A stretch of 64,000 nucleotides of DNA from Sneathiellales bacterium (GTDB lineage Bacteria; Pseudomonadota; Alphaproteobacteria; JANQFL01): NCBI GenBank assembly GCA_028277845.1, contig JANQFL010000105.1:1-64000 (forward strand). The letters run 5' to 3'. Made by a program: the position numbers and the translations under genes. The notes beneath the pieces were generated by a model, which saw only the letters and a program-made list of their open reading frames with translations, ran no database searches and had not been told where the DNA came from. Below, piece after piece: positions 25,155-34,415 of this stretch. How positions within the stretch are numbered: the first letter of the stretch is position 1; each line of letters begins with the position of its first letter.

Positions 25155-26006
25155 CTACGCCGCTTTCAGCGGGAGGTAAATTTCGGTCAACAGGTCGTTG
25201 GGCGCCGTATCGCGCGGGTTGTTGAGGTAGACCTCGTAGACCGGCTGGTCCGCCGGCTCCTTGCCCGACTGGAGCAACCACTCACCGTAGAGCCATTCAT
25301 AGGCCGCCCGCATGTCGGCGTAGGGCCCTTTGTGGGTCAGTACCGCGCACGGTCCGCCGGGAATATCGGCCTGTTCGAGCGGCGCCTCGATGTCGGTGTC
25401 TCCGGCGACGAGAATGCCGGCCCGGGAACGCAGTTCGTCCTCGGGCACCGAACCCGGATCGTCGTAATAGATGCCGATCATGCGCAGATCGGGCGTGATC
25501 ATGCCGCGGGCGCCGAGTTGCCCGAACAAGGTATCGAAAGCCTGGCCGATGGCCATGTAGGAGCCCGTGTGTTCAACGGTGGCCGCCGTCTGGGCCGGCA
25601 TGGTCTTGATGGTGATGTCGTACATAGCGTCTGTCCCTTCCCGCCGAGGCGTCTGGAATTTCGTATGGCTGCCGTTCTTCCGGTATTGCGCCGGCGGCAG
25701 GCCGTAGATGGAGTGAAAGACGCGGGTGAAGGACTGGGAATTGGTGTAACCGCTGCGTTCGGCGATTTCCTCGATCGGCATGGACGTATGGGCCAGAAAC
25801 CCGGCCGCGCGGTGCAGGCGCAAACGCCGCACCGTCACCGCGATGGTCTCGCCCTGCACCGCGCTGTAAACCCGGTGCCAGTGATAGGGCGACATGCAGG
25901 CGACCTCGGCCAGGGTGTTCAGGTCGATATCCTCATCCATGTGGTCGTACATATAGGCGATCACACGGCTGATCCGGTCTTCGTACTTGCTTGGCTTCAC
26001 GGTCAT
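25155..26006 (-). CDS. AraC-family regulator with GyrI-like effector-binding domain
   Basis: 283-residue protein. The N-terminal AraC DNA-binding domain (residues 8-110) contains DLNTLAEVACMSPYHWHRVY and a second helix-turn-helix around SQSFTRVFHSIYGLPPAQYR. The C-terminal GyrI-like domain begins YDITIKTMPAQTAATVEHTG. This SbmC/Rob-type layout responds to hydrophobic small molecules. ATG 26006 is preferred to the GTG one codon earlier. It is convergent with marR and reads away from the LysR gene. Confidence 0.86.
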   Translation of the reverse strand: MTVKPSKYEDRISRVIAYMYDHMDEDIDLNTLAEVACMSPYHWHRVYSAVQGETIAVTVRRLRLHRAAGFLAHTSMPIEEIAERSGYTNSQSFTRVFHSIYGLPPAQYRKNGSHTKFQTPRREGTDAMYDITIKTMPAQTAATVEHTGSYMAIGQAFDTLFGQLGARGMITPDLRMIGIYYDDPGSVPEDELRSRAGILVAGDTDIEAPLEQADIPGGPCAVLTHKGPYADMRAAYEWLYGEWLLQSGKEPADQPVYEVYLNNPRDTAPNDLLTEIYLPLKAA

Positions 26007-26129
26007 CACTTTCGTCGTCGTTCATCCGCGTCGGCTGACGGGGAGACAACAGCACAGGCTGTTTTGATAAATCTTGCTGACTTTGATGGCCGGGTAAAGG
26101 GCGTGTATTTTCGCAGGTTTCCGAGGGAT

Positions 26130-26993
26130 TCAGGAAGCCGCCTTCAAGGCCTCGAACAGCAGTTGGGTGAATTGCCGCCGCGCGTTGTCGGCCGCCGCCA
26201 GCACGCCCAACCGCCGGACCGCCGGCGGATCGCCGAAGGGAAATGTCCGAATGGACCGTGGAAACGCATGGCCGCCGGCCCGGTCGGGCACGATGGAAAC
26301 ACCGAGACCCTTGGCGACCAGGGAAATCACGCCCTCCAGGGTGTCGATCTCCATATCCGACCGCACGTCGACGCCGAGCTGGCCAAGCCGGTCATCGATC
26401 TGCCGGGCCACCCGCGCCAGCCGGTTGAAGCGCACATAGGGGTTCTCGTGCAGCACGCTGCGCCAATCGGACCCTTGTGCCGATTTGTGGGCAATAACGA
26501 CCAGCGTTTCCTCGCAGAAACGCTGGAACGTCAAACCGGGGGACAAGGTCTCCGGTTCGCTGACGATGGCGGCGTCCAGGCGCCCGCCGCGCACGGCGGC
26601 TTCCAGGTCGTGGGTCAGTCCGGTGCTGAGCCGCACGGCCAGTTCGGGCGCCGCCTTGCGCAGCCGCAGCAGGGCGTCCGGCAAAACCCCCGACACCGTG
26701 GTATGCACCGCGCCCACCTTGAGCACACCGCGCCCGGCCGATTGTGTCAGGTTGTCGCTCAATCGCTCCCAACTGCCGATCACGGTGCGGGCGTTGTCGA
26801 CGAAGGCGCGGCCTTCCTCGGTCAGGACCGGCGGCCGGCGGCTGCGGTCGAACAGGGTCTGGCCCACTTCGGTTTCCAGGCTGCGCATCTGCACGCTGAC
26901 CGCCGACACCGACAGGCCGACCGCCGCCCCGGCCTCGGCGAAACTACCGTGGTCGGCGACGGCAACCAGGGTATAGAGGGTCTTTACGTCCAT
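26130..26993 (-). CDS. LysR-family transcriptional regulator
   Basis: 287-residue LysR regulator. The N-terminal helix-turn-helix is LVAVADHGSFAEAGAAVGLSVSAVS spread over residues 9-33, followed by the effector-binding domain from about residue 88. It lies nine bases past the TauE gene on the same strand. That makes it the last gene of the long operon, so it probably controls the operon, or is co-transcribed with it. The inducer would be a substrate or intermediate of that pathway. Confidence 0.88.
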   Translation of the reverse strand: MDVKTLYTLVAVADHGSFAEAGAAVGLSVSAVSVQMRSLETEVGQTLFDRSRRPPVLTEEGRAFVDNARTVIGSWERLSDNLTQSAGRGVLKVGAVHTTVSGVLPDALLRLRKAAPELAVRLSTGLTHDLEAAVRGGRLDAAIVSEPETLSPGLTFQRFCEETLVVIAHKSAQGSDWRSVLHENPYVRFNRLARVARQIDDRLGQLGVDVRSDMEIDTLEGVISLVAKGLGVSIVPDRAGGHAFPRSIRTFPFGDPPAVRRLGVLAAADNARRQFTQLLFEALKAAS

Positions 26994-27002
26994 GCCGCCG
27001 CC

Positions 27003-27767
27003 TCAACCATTGACCAGACCCCGGTAGATGAGGTTGGCGCCCAGCACCGCGAGACCGAGCAGGACCATTCGGCGAAAACCGGCCGATGTCAGACGCTGGG
27101 CAAAACGGTTGCCGAACCACAATCCGATCATCGACGGCACGACGCACAACAGGCCCAGAACGAAGCGCGGCCCGTCGAGGATGCCCAGAACGAAGAACGA
27201 GGCGATGATCAGGAACCCGGTGAACATGAACATGAACCCAAGCGCGGAGCGGAACAATCCGCGCTCGACACCCAATCCGACCAGGTACATGACGAACACC
27301 GGTCCGCTCGCGGTGGTCAGCGAGCCGACCACGCCGATGGCCATGCCGACCCACACGGCGATGCGCCGTTCCATGGTTGTGGAAATGGTGAAGGGCGGCG
27401 CGAAAGCGGCCAGCAGACAAAACACCACGACGAACACGCCGAGCGACGCCATCAGGGACGCTTCGTCCACATAACTGACGAACGCGGCGCCGAGGGGAAT
27501 GCCGACCGTCAATCCGAGCAGCACCAGCCGGAAGCGCACCACGGTCTGCTTGAAGGCCCGTTCCTCGAGGATCTGCTGGATGTTGGTGAACGGCAGGACC
27601 ACGGCGTTCAGGGCCAACGCCGCCTCGACCGGCATCAACAGCGGCAGGATCGACATGGTCATCAAGGGCAGCCCGAACCCCAGGCCGCCCTTGACCACAC
27701 CACCCAGCAGGAACAGGCCAAGCGTAACGATCAACGCGGTGGGATCCAGGTTCAGCGCGGCGATCAT
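27003..27767 (-). CDS. TauE/SafE-family anion permease
   Basis: 254-residue inner-membrane protein with about eight predicted helices. The family signature GGVVKGGLGFGLPL occurs near the N-terminus and its repeat GMAIGVVGSLTTASGPVF about residue 140. Known members export sulfite, sulfoacetate or other anions. It lies between the hydratase beta gene (37 bases upstream) and lysR, so it should move a substrate or waste anion of the operon. The presence of this family next to a ThDP enzyme is reminiscent of sulfonate pathways, but that is only a hint. Confidence 0.86.
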   Translation of the reverse strand: MIAALNLDPTALIVTLGLFLLGGVVKGGLGFGLPLMTMSILPLLMPVEAALALNAVVLPFTNIQQILEERAFKQTVVRFRLVLLGLTVGIPLGAAFVSYVDEASLMASLGVFVVVFCLLAAFAPPFTISTTMERRIAVWVGMAIGVVGSLTTASGPVFVMYLVGLGVERGLFRSALGFMFMFTGFLIIASFFVLGILDGPRFVLGLLCVVPSMIGLWFGNRFAQRLTSAGFRRMVLLGLAVLGANLIYRGLVNG

Positions 27768-27804
27768 TCAGGCTGCCATGATGGTGTGATCGCAACGCAT
27801 ATGG

Positions 27805-28488
27805 TCAGATGACCTCGTTCTTGCGGTCGTCGGTTTCGCCGTAGCGGTGCAGCGCCGGTTCCTTCAGACCGTCGTAGAGGGAGGCGATGTTCTTGTTGAT
27901 GGCATCGCCCTGCTGGGCGAACAGGGAATTGCCGGCCAGGTCGCTGTCGACGATGAAAGGACCGAAATTCTCCACCTGGAACAGCCACATGGCCTGGGCG
28001 ATGCCGAGATCGTCGAGCCAATGCACCGCCTCGACGCCCGTCACGCCCCGGCCCAGCAAGGCGCCGGTGCCGTATCCCACCGTGGTGAGATACACCGCGC
28101 CGCGCGGCGCCAGGATGTTCTGATAGTCCTGCCTCGGCATGCCGCCCTTGCCGATGACGATCTTGGTGCCGGTCAGGTCGAGCCAGTCGGCCATCCATTT
28201 GGAGAAACGGAATGACGCCGTGGCGGTGACGCCGCCGACGGTATAGCCGCCCGCGCCGTCAGGCGCCGCCGCCGGCGAGCAGTGGAAATTGGCGTTGGTC
28301 AGGGCCGCCAGATTATCCACCGGCAGCGCTTGGTTGTCACCGAGCACCCGCTGATAGACGCCTTCTCGGGCGGTGTAGACGATGCCGTCGAGATAGACCA
28401 CCGAACCGGGTTCCAGTTCGGCGATGGCGTCCGCCGTCGCCGGCAGGCTCAGGCGGTGTTGCTTCGGGCCGTTTCCGGACTGGGCCAT
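27805..28488 (-). CDS. Class I fumarase/tartrate dehydratase-type hydro-lyase, beta subunit
   Basis: 227-residue subunit with the conserved IGKGGMPRQDYQ and the C-terminal WLFQVENFGPFIVDSDLAGN. In family members the early motif is TARDxAH; here it is TAREGVYQR, with Asp to Glu and the Ala-His changed to Val-Tyr. That suggests a different substrate from fumarate or tartrate. The start at 28488 overlaps the alpha gene by 40 bases, which couples the two. With the alpha subunit it would reversibly hydrate a double bond or dehydrate a hydroxy diacid. Confidence 0.85.
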   Translation of the reverse strand: MAQSGNGPKQHRLSLPATADAIAELEPGSVVYLDGIVYTAREGVYQRVLGDNQALPVDNLAALTNANFHCSPAAAPDGAGGYTVGGVTATASFRFSKWMADWLDLTGTKIVIGKGGMPRQDYQNILAPRGAVYLTTVGYGTGALLGRGVTGVEAVHWLDDLGIAQAMWLFQVENFGPFIVDSDLAGNSLFAQQGDAINKNIASLYDGLKEPALHRYGETDDRKNEVI

Positions 28489-29414
28489 GCGACCGTCTCC
28501 CTGCGCATATAGGGGGTGAACCATTGCGGATCGGTGCGGTAGGCCACCGAACCGTCGGCGAAGACGCGCGCCGTCGCCCGCCGCGACGACAGGCAGAAGG
28601 TGTGCACGCTGACCGGCATGCCGCCGGTGTGGGTGTGGCCGACCTCGATGTGGCAATCGACCACCATGGACGAGCCGACAAAACCCATGGCGCCCATGCC
28701 GATGGAGTTGCCGAGCTCCTTCAGTTCGTCCTCAAGCGCGGCGATCTTCGGATCGGGGTTCTTGTCGCCGACGACGCGCAGACACGCGGCCTGCTTGCCC
28801 AGCTGCATGCAGGTATCCTTGGACCCGCCGATACCGACGCCGACGATGGCCGGCTGGCAGGCCAGGCCGCGCTTGCCGAAGGCGATCAGCGTATCCAGCA
28901 GGAAGCGCTTGATGCCGTCGATACCGTCGCCGGGAAACAGCATACGGTAGTCGGAGCCGAACAAGCCACCCTTGTGCACCGTGGTGATGTCGATCCAGTC
29001 GGCGTCGGGCTCGAAGCTCCAGTCGATCTCCGGCGCGTTGATGCCCACATTGTTGTTGTGTTCCGTGCGCCACAACGGATGCACCCGGTTGGGCCGCAGC
29101 GGCACGTCCCGGGTCGCCCGGGCGGTGGCCGAGCGCAGCGCCTGTTCGACACCGACGAAGCCGCCGTCGATGCGCGCATCGTTGCCGGCCTTGACGAAGT
29201 AACGCGGCAAACCGGTGTCGGCGCACATGGGCCGGCGGTCCTCCGTCGCCGCTTCCCAGTTCTCGACCATGGTCTGCAGCACGAAGCTCGACAGATCGCC
29301 TTTTTCGATGTCGATCATCCCTTTGATTCCCTTGAGATAATCGTCGGGTATGTCGATCGCGGCGCGGCTCATGATGTCATAGGCCGCCGCTTCGACCGTA
29401 GCGTTTTTGATCAT
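28449..29414 (-). CDS. Class I fumarase/tartrate dehydratase-type hydro-lyase, alpha subunit
   Basis: 321-residue Fe-S hydro-lyase subunit. Candidate ligands of the 4Fe-4S cluster are the Cys residues in PMCADTGLPRYF and GIGGSKDTCMQLGKQAAC. Enzymes of this type hydrate fumarate, mesaconate or tartrate-like acids. The start overlaps the end of the flavoprotein gene in an ATGA junction, so the two are co-translated. Length is normal for the separate-subunit form. The exact substrate is not shown by sequence. Confidence 0.88.
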   Translation of the reverse strand: MIKNATVEAAAYDIMSRAAIDIPDDYLKGIKGMIDIEKGDLSSFVLQTMVENWEAATEDRRPMCADTGLPRYFVKAGNDARIDGGFVGVEQALRSATARATRDVPLRPNRVHPLWRTEHNNNVGINAPEIDWSFEPDADWIDITTVHKGGLFGSDYRMLFPGDGIDGIKRFLLDTLIAFGKRGLACQPAIVGVGIGGSKDTCMQLGKQAACLRVVGDKNPDPKIAALEDELKELGNSIGMGAMGFVGSSMVVDCHIEVGHTHTGGMPVSVHTFCLSSRRATARVFADGSVAYRTDPQWFTPYMRRETVAWPSPETARSNTA

Positions 29415-31168
29415 GACGTCTCTCCCGCTGTTGCCGTCGGCGCGCCAACGGCATCGTCGATCAGGGACTGGCCCGGCCGGACGATGGAAAAATCGACCGG
29501 CACCATGTCGATGGACAGATCGTCCCGGTTGCCGCTGACGCGGGTGTAGGCGGTGGCTTCCAGGTCCGCCGTGTCGGGATGGTCCTCGCGGTAATGGGCG
29601 CCGCGGCTGTCTTCCCGCGCCAGCGCCGCGGTGCCGATGACCTTGGAGATGGTGATCAGGCTGTCCAGGTTGAGCCAGTCGTGCCAGGTCAGATTGAAAG
29701 CCCGGTCGCCGTCGGCCAGTCCGGTCGCCGCCAGTTCCTCGGCATACTCATCGAGTGTTGCAAGCCCGCGCATGATGCCGTCCCGGTCACGCAGGATGCC
29801 GACGTCGTCCCACATGGTCTGGGACAGCCGTTCGCGCAGGCCGAACAGGTCGCCGGGTTTCTGCGCGAAGGGATATTCGGCCCGGGCGATGCCCGCATCG
29901 ATGGCGGTTTCGTCCGGGTCGCGCAACGGCGCGCCGTTGCCGGCGAAGCCCGCCATGCTTTCCCCGGCGATGCCGCCGAACACGGTGGAGTTGGCGACGC
30001 CGTTGCCGCCCAGCCGGTTGGCGCCGTGCACGCCGCCGCAATCCTCGCCGGCCGCGAACAGGCCGGGCGATGCCGTCGACGTATCGGCCTCGAATTCCAA
30101 CCCGCCCATCATGTAGTGCGCCGTCGGCACCACCTCGACCAGGCCGCCGGCTAGGTCGAAACCGCAATCGGCGCAACGCTTGACCATGCCGGGGAACTTC
30201 TCCGCCACCGCTTCGCTGCCGAGATGGCCCATGGAGATATAGACGCCGCCCATGGGCGTGGTGTTGCCCGCCCGCATCTCGGCATAGATGCCGCGGCTGA
30301 CGATATCCCGGGTCGCCCGCTCGCCGGCCGGGTCGTAGTCGAGCATGAAGCGTTCCCGGGCGCCGTTGAGCAGATAACCGCCGGCGCCGCGCAGGCCTTC
30401 CTCCAGCACCGTGCCGGTCATGCGGGTTTCCGGCCCGCCGAGCAGGCCGGTGGGATGGAACTGCACCATCTCCATGTCCCGCATGGCCAGGCCGTAGCGC
30501 AGGGCCATGTCCAGGCCGTCGCAGGTCTTGTCGCCCGACGGCGTGTGGTAGAGGTACATGCTGGGGCCGCCGCCGGTGGCCAGCAGCACGGCCCTGGCCT
30601 GCACGAAACGGTGGCCGCCGGTGCGCATGTCGATCATCAGCACGCCGGAGATGCCCGATCCGTCCCTGGCGGGGATCAGGTCGATGGCCCGGTGTTCCTC
30701 GAGCCGGTTTGCGCCGCAGGCCCAGACCTGTTCCATCAGACGGTTGATGATTTCGATGCCGGTCAGGTCCGACTTATGCACCGTCCGGTCGAAGCTCTGA
30801 CCGGCGAAGGCCTTCTGGTGCAGGGTGCCGTCGGGGTTGCGGTCGAAGAAACAGCCGATCTCGTTTTCCAGTTCCTGAATGCGTTCGACCGCCGTTTCGC
30901 ACAGTTTCCAGGCCAGGTCCTGGCGCGGCAGCCACTTGCCGCCGACGATGGTGTCCATGAAATGGCGTTCGACGGAATCGCCCTCGGCCAGCGCCACGTT
31001 GTAGCCGCCCTGCACCATGCGGGTGCAGCCGCACTTGCCGACCAGGCCCTTGACGGCGATGGTGACGTCCAGGTCCGGGTTGGCCTGTTTGGCATGCAGC
31101 GCGGCGAACAGGCCGGCGCCGCCGGTGCCGAGAATCAGAATGTCGGTGGTGGATCGTTCGATCTGCAT
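29411..31168 (-). CDS. Succinate dehydrogenase/fumarate reductase-like flavoprotein subunit
   Basis: 585-residue FAD subunit. Dinucleotide motif GTGGAGLFAALHAKQA is near the N-terminus, QFHPTGLLGGPETRM and LEEGLRGAGGYLLN surround the dicarboxylate site, and HGANRLGGNGVANSTVFGG matches the SdhA signature. At the FAD-anchoring position, where classical SdhA has SHT before AQGG, it reads GCTRMVQGG, so His is Cys and the flavin is probably not linked through His. It is distinct from the housekeeping enzyme of the citric acid cycle. It follows the two anchor genes and overlaps the hydratase alpha gene, making a two-step oxidation-hydration module. Confidence 0.9.
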   Translation of the reverse strand: MQIERSTTDILILGTGGAGLFAALHAKQANPDLDVTIAVKGLVGKCGCTRMVQGGYNVALAEGDSVERHFMDTIVGGKWLPRQDLAWKLCETAVERIQELENEIGCFFDRNPDGTLHQKAFAGQSFDRTVHKSDLTGIEIINRLMEQVWACGANRLEEHRAIDLIPARDGSGISGVLMIDMRTGGHRFVQARAVLLATGGGPSMYLYHTPSGDKTCDGLDMALRYGLAMRDMEMVQFHPTGLLGGPETRMTGTVLEEGLRGAGGYLLNGARERFMLDYDPAGERATRDIVSRGIYAEMRAGNTTPMGGVYISMGHLGSEAVAEKFPGMVKRCADCGFDLAGGLVEVVPTAHYMMGGLEFEADTSTASPGLFAAGEDCGGVHGANRLGGNGVANSTVFGGIAGESMAGFAGNGAPLRDPDETAIDAGIARAEYPFAQKPGDLFGLRERLSQTMWDDVGILRDRDGIMRGLATLDEYAEELAATGLADGDRAFNLTWHDWLNLDSLITISKVIGTAALAREDSRGAHYREDHPDTADLEATAYTRVSGNRDDLSIDMVPVDFSIVRPGQSLIDDAVGAPTATAGETS

Positions 31169-31171
31169 GGT

Positions 31172-31522
31172 TCAGAACACTCCGAACAAAAACACCGCGC
31201 CGATGGCCAGGGCGCCGCCCGCGCCGTAGACGATCCAGGAGGCGCGCAGACCGCTGCCGTCGCGCCAGGGCAGGAATTCCAGCGCCAGCACCCGCAGCCC
31301 GAAAAAGAAGTGCAGCGCCAACAGCATCACCAAGCCCCACTCCGCCACCTTGACCAGCGGCTGGTCCGTGAAGGCCAGCGCCGCGTCCATCGCGGCCGCC
31401 CCGTCCAACGCCAGGCCGAGAAACAGAAAATGCACCGGCAGAAACACAGCCAGCGCCAGCCCCGAAAGGCGGTGTCCGAGAAATGCCCAATAACTGGGAT
31501 GGTTGCCGCTGCGCGCCATCAT
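31172..31522 (-). CDS. SDH/FRD-like membrane-anchor subunit (SdhC-type motif)
   Basis: 116-residue protein with three predicted helices. The N-terminal GHRLSGLALAVFLPVHFLFL resembles the haem-b and quinone region of SdhC, where HRxTG/SG is usual. Start ATG 31522 shares an ATGA with the end of the preceding anchor gene. The stop lies three bases before the flavoprotein start. It anchors the complex in the inner membrane and passes electrons to quinone. Confidence 0.82.
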   Translation of the reverse strand: MMARSGNHPSYWAFLGHRLSGLALAVFLPVHFLFLGLALDGAAAMDAALAFTDQPLVKVAEWGLVMLLALHFFFGLRVLALEFLPWRDGSGLRASWIVYGAGGALAIGAVFLFGVF

Positions 31523-31854
31523 GACCAGCCTCCGGTCACCGCGTAGACGGCGCGAACGCCCAACACCAGCAAGGCGGCACCGAACACAAGCATCGCAGCG
31601 TCGATCAGCCGCGGCGCCAACGGCGTCCACTCCCGCAACACGGACCGCACCCCGATCGGCGCGTGCACCGCCGCACATACGACGAACAGGCCATAGAACA
31701 GCGCCCACGCCACACTGCCCTCGGTGCGCGACATGATTTCGGCCGCCGTCAGTCCGCCGCGCATGGCGTAAAGAATAATCCCCAGATGCACGACGATCAG
31801 CGGCGCCATGATCATGGCGCTGACGCGTTGCAATGCGTAGAGACCCGTCTCCAT
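31519..31854 (-). CDS. SDH/FRD-like membrane-anchor subunit
   Basis: 111-residue protein with three predicted helices. His residues that could serve as haem ligands occur in IVVHLGIIL and VCAAVHAPIG. Start ATG 31854 is the one just after the iron-sulfur gene (stop 31857-31859). It pairs with the next anchor gene, which it overlaps. The order B-C-D-A is different from the usual sdhCDAB operon. Confidence 0.82.
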   Translation of the reverse strand: METGLYALQRVSAMIMAPLIVVHLGIILYAMRGGLTAAEIMSRTEGSVAWALFYGLFVVCAAVHAPIGVRSVLREWTPLAPRLIDAAMLVFGAALLVLGVRAVYAVTGGWS

Positions 31855-31856
31855 GG

Positions 31857-32591
31857 TCAGCGTCCCATGCCGACGAACTGCAGCAGGCTCATGCGCTTCA
31901 GTCCGGCGATGCTGCGGGTGGGATTGAGGCCGATGGGACAATGCCGCACGCAGCTGCCCTGAGAATGGCAATTGCCGCAGCCGCCGCGGTCCGAGGCATC
32001 GGCCAGGGTCTGCTTGGTGGCTGCGTGACGTTCGTCGTTGACCAGGGTCCAGGCCCGGTTGAGGGCCGCCGGCCCATAGTAGGCGTCATCCCAGGCCACC
32101 ACCTCGCAGGCGGCGTAGCACACGGCACAATTGATGCATTCGATGCCGGCGTCGGCATATTGCCGTTGACGGCTGGCGGGATCGACCCGGGCCGGTTCGT
32201 CGTGGCGGGTCGCGCTGCCCCGGAAGCGGCCGCCGGCACGGTCCCACTTCTCGAAAAAGCCCGTCATGTCGGTGGCCAGGTCCTTGATACGCGGCAGGTT
32301 GCGCAGCGGTTCGATGGTGATCTTGCCGGTGGCGGCGACCTGCTTGACGTGGGTGCGGCAGGTCCATTTCGGCGCGCCGTTGACGGTCATGGCGCAGGAG
32401 CCGCACACGCCGACACGGCAGGCGAAGCGGTAGGCCAGCGCCGGTTCGTGCCGCCGCTGAACTTCGGTGACCACGTCCAGTACGGTCTGGTTGGCCCGCA
32501 GCGGCACCTCGTAGGTGACGAAGCGGCCGTCCGCGCCGCCCCGCCAGATCGCCACCTCGAGCATTGTCTCCTGTTCGGTCATATCCTGCAT
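31857..32591 (-). CDS. SDH/FRD-like iron-sulfur subunit
   Basis: 244-residue protein with an N-terminal 2Fe-2S ferredoxin domain (FACRVGVCGSCAMTVNG) and a C-terminal domain holding CINCAVCYAAC and CGNCHSQGSCVRHCP, the ligands of the 4Fe-4S and 3Fe-4S or second 4Fe-4S clusters. It connects the flavoprotein to the membrane anchors. It starts four bases after the stop of the ThDP enzyme gene, so it is co-transcribed with it. An alternative start is Met4. Confidence 0.88.
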   Translation of the reverse strand: MQDMTEQETMLEVAIWRGGADGRFVTYEVPLRANQTVLDVVTEVQRRHEPALAYRFACRVGVCGSCAMTVNGAPKWTCRTHVKQVAATGKITIEPLRNLPRIKDLATDMTGFFEKWDRAGGRFRGSATRHDEPARVDPASRQRQYADAGIECINCAVCYAACEVVAWDDAYYGPAALNRAWTLVNDERHAATKQTLADASDRGGCGNCHSQGSCVRHCPIGLNPTRSIAGLKRMSLLQFVGMGR

Positions 32592-32595
32592 CTCG

Positions 32596-34206
32596 TCAAT
32601 GTCCGCGTGCCGGGGCCGGTCCGTCGCGGGTGAACACCGGCGCGGCGGGGCCTTCGATTTCCACGTTGAGGCAGACGGGCTTGTCGTTGTTCATCGCGCG
32701 CCGCAAGGCCTGGTCCAACCCCGTCCGGTCGACGACATGGTCGCCGATGCACCCCAGCCCGGCCGCCGCCACATCATAGCGCGCCTCAGGCGACAACTGG
32801 CAGCCGTACAGGCGGTTCTCACCGTATTCGCGCAACTGTAGCTGATGTTCGGCATTCCAGCGGAAGTCGTTGCCGATGACGGCGACGATATGGACGCCTT
32901 CCCGTGCCGCCGTCTCGAATTCGGCGAAATGAAAACCCGCCGTGCCGTCCCCCATCATAAGAATTACATCCGATTCGGGCCGGGCGATCTTCGCGGCGAT
33001 GGCGTAACACAATCCGCCACCGATGGCGCCGCCGACGCCGTTGATGATCCGCGTGGGCGCAGTGCAGAACGCCTGGGCCCATTGACCGAATTCTCCACCG
33101 TCACACACCAGAATGGGATCGCGGCATTCCGACAGCACCGCCTGGACCGTTTCGCACACTTCATGGGACAGCAGCCTGCCCGGCACGGCGTCGGGCCGGG
33201 TCCGGTATTGCACGGCGCCGGCGACCGTCTCGCGCCACGGTCCGTTCCCATGGGTTTCGGCAACGGCGGAAAGCGCTTGCGCCGCCGGAATAATTTCGGC
33301 CCGGATGGCCAGTGAAACAGCATTCCCCAGCGCCTGGACCGCCCGGTCCAACTGCGCCTGTTCGGGGTCGACAAGGATGATCTCCACAGCCTCGGCAACG
33401 GCGGGCGATTGGCCGAAATTCCAGGTGTAGTCCACCGGCTTGCCCATGCCGACCACCAGGTCGGCATGGGCAAGCACTTCGCGGAACACACCCAGGCACG
33501 GATCGTTCAGGCCGCGCGGACTTTCCATGCCGATCACCGGGACGCCAAGCGTTTCCTCAAGTTGCCGGCCGGCCGGATGGCGGCGCAAACCCGGCCCCGC
33601 CAGGATGAGGGGGCGTTGTGCGGCCTGGACCTTGTCGACGATCGCCCGCGCTTCCGCCTCGTCGAGCGACGTGGGCGCGGGTTTGCTGACCGGCGCAGTC
33701 TCCCCGTCCCAGGATTGTTTCATCAGATCGAACGGCAACGCGACATGAACGGGACCCGGACGGCCCGACAGCGCGGCATTTATGGCCCGCATGGTCTCGG
33801 CATACAGTGCGTCCACCTCGGCCGGGCGGACGGCATGTTTGACGATGGACCGGGTCACGTCGGTCTGCGCCAGTTCCTGAAACGCGCCCTGGCCGTCCCG
33901 CGACATCGGCGCATCGCCGCTCAGCAGCAGCACCGGGCTGTCCGCCGCGCGGGCCGAGTAGAGCGGCGACAATCCATTGAGCAATGCCGGTCCGGCGGCG
34001 ATCAACGCGACGCCCGGCTCGCTGGTCACCTGCGCCCAGGCATCGGCCATGTAGACCGCCGCCGCTTCCTGCCGCACGTGCACGATCCGGATGCCGGCGT
34101 CGATACAGGCGTCATAGATCGGCATGACCTGGTTGCCGGACAGGCTGAAGACCGTGCGGACGCTGGCATCGTTGAGTGCCCGGGTCACCGCGTGTGCGCC
34201 GTTCAT
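32596..34206 (-). CDS. Thiamine-diphosphate-dependent enzyme, acetolactate-synthase-like
   Basis: 536-residue enzyme in the ALS/decarboxylase family. The N-terminal PYR domain has the activating Glu in [15 protein letters not shown], the middle domain follows at about 190-320, and the C-terminal domain has the ThDP/Mg motif [14 protein letters not shown] ending near IGNDF. It may decarboxylate a 2-oxo acid or ligate an aldehyde. It is the first gene of the operon that includes an SDH-like complex and hydro-lyase, so it may act on the 2-oxo acid they produce. Reaction and partner are not shown by sequence. Confidence 0.85.
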   Translation of the reverse strand: MNGAHAVTRALNDASVRTVFSLSGNQVMPIYDACIDAGIRIVHVRQEAAAVYMADAWAQVTSEPGVALIAAGPALLNGLSPLYSARAADSPVLLLSGDAPMSRDGQGAFQELAQTDVTRSIVKHAVRPAEVDALYAETMRAINAALSGRPGPVHVALPFDLMKQSWDGETAPVSKPAPTSLDEAEARAIVDKVQAAQRPLILAGPGLRRHPAGRQLEETLGVPVIGMESPRGLNDPCLGVFREVLAHADLVVGMGKPVDYTWNFGQSPAVAEAVEIILVDPEQAQLDRAVQALGNAVSLAIRAEIIPAAQALSAVAETHGNGPWRETVAGAVQYRTRPDAVPGRLLSHEVCETVQAVLSECRDPILVCDGGEFGQWAQAFCTAPTRIINGVGGAIGGGLCYAIAAKIARPESDVILMMGDGTAGFHFAEFETAAREGVHIVAVIGNDFRWNAEHQLQLREYGENRLYGCQLSPEARYDVAAAGLGCIGDHVVDRTGLDQALRRAMNNDKPVCLNVEIEGPAAPVFTRDGPAPARGH

Positions 34207-34415
34207 GGCAGGAAATCCGTTCCGATCAGACGTTCTGGGCTCCGAAACGCCATGATATCATCTATTCTTTGTATTCTAAAACTGTTTTTTGTTATTTGAA
34301 TTTTTATAAATCTAATGGACACCGCGAATTTGGCGCGATCATCATATTCCTCCCCGCACCGGCACTCTATCTTCCAGGTTTCCTAAACCCCCGCATCGGG
34401 GCCCACAGATCAACC

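Noticed and set aside
25332-27812. An 826-codon plus-strand frame opposite the AraC, LysR and TauE genes
   Set aside because: It has the same His/Gly/Arg/Gln-rich composition as other shadow frames, no domain, and lies opposite three well-supported genes.
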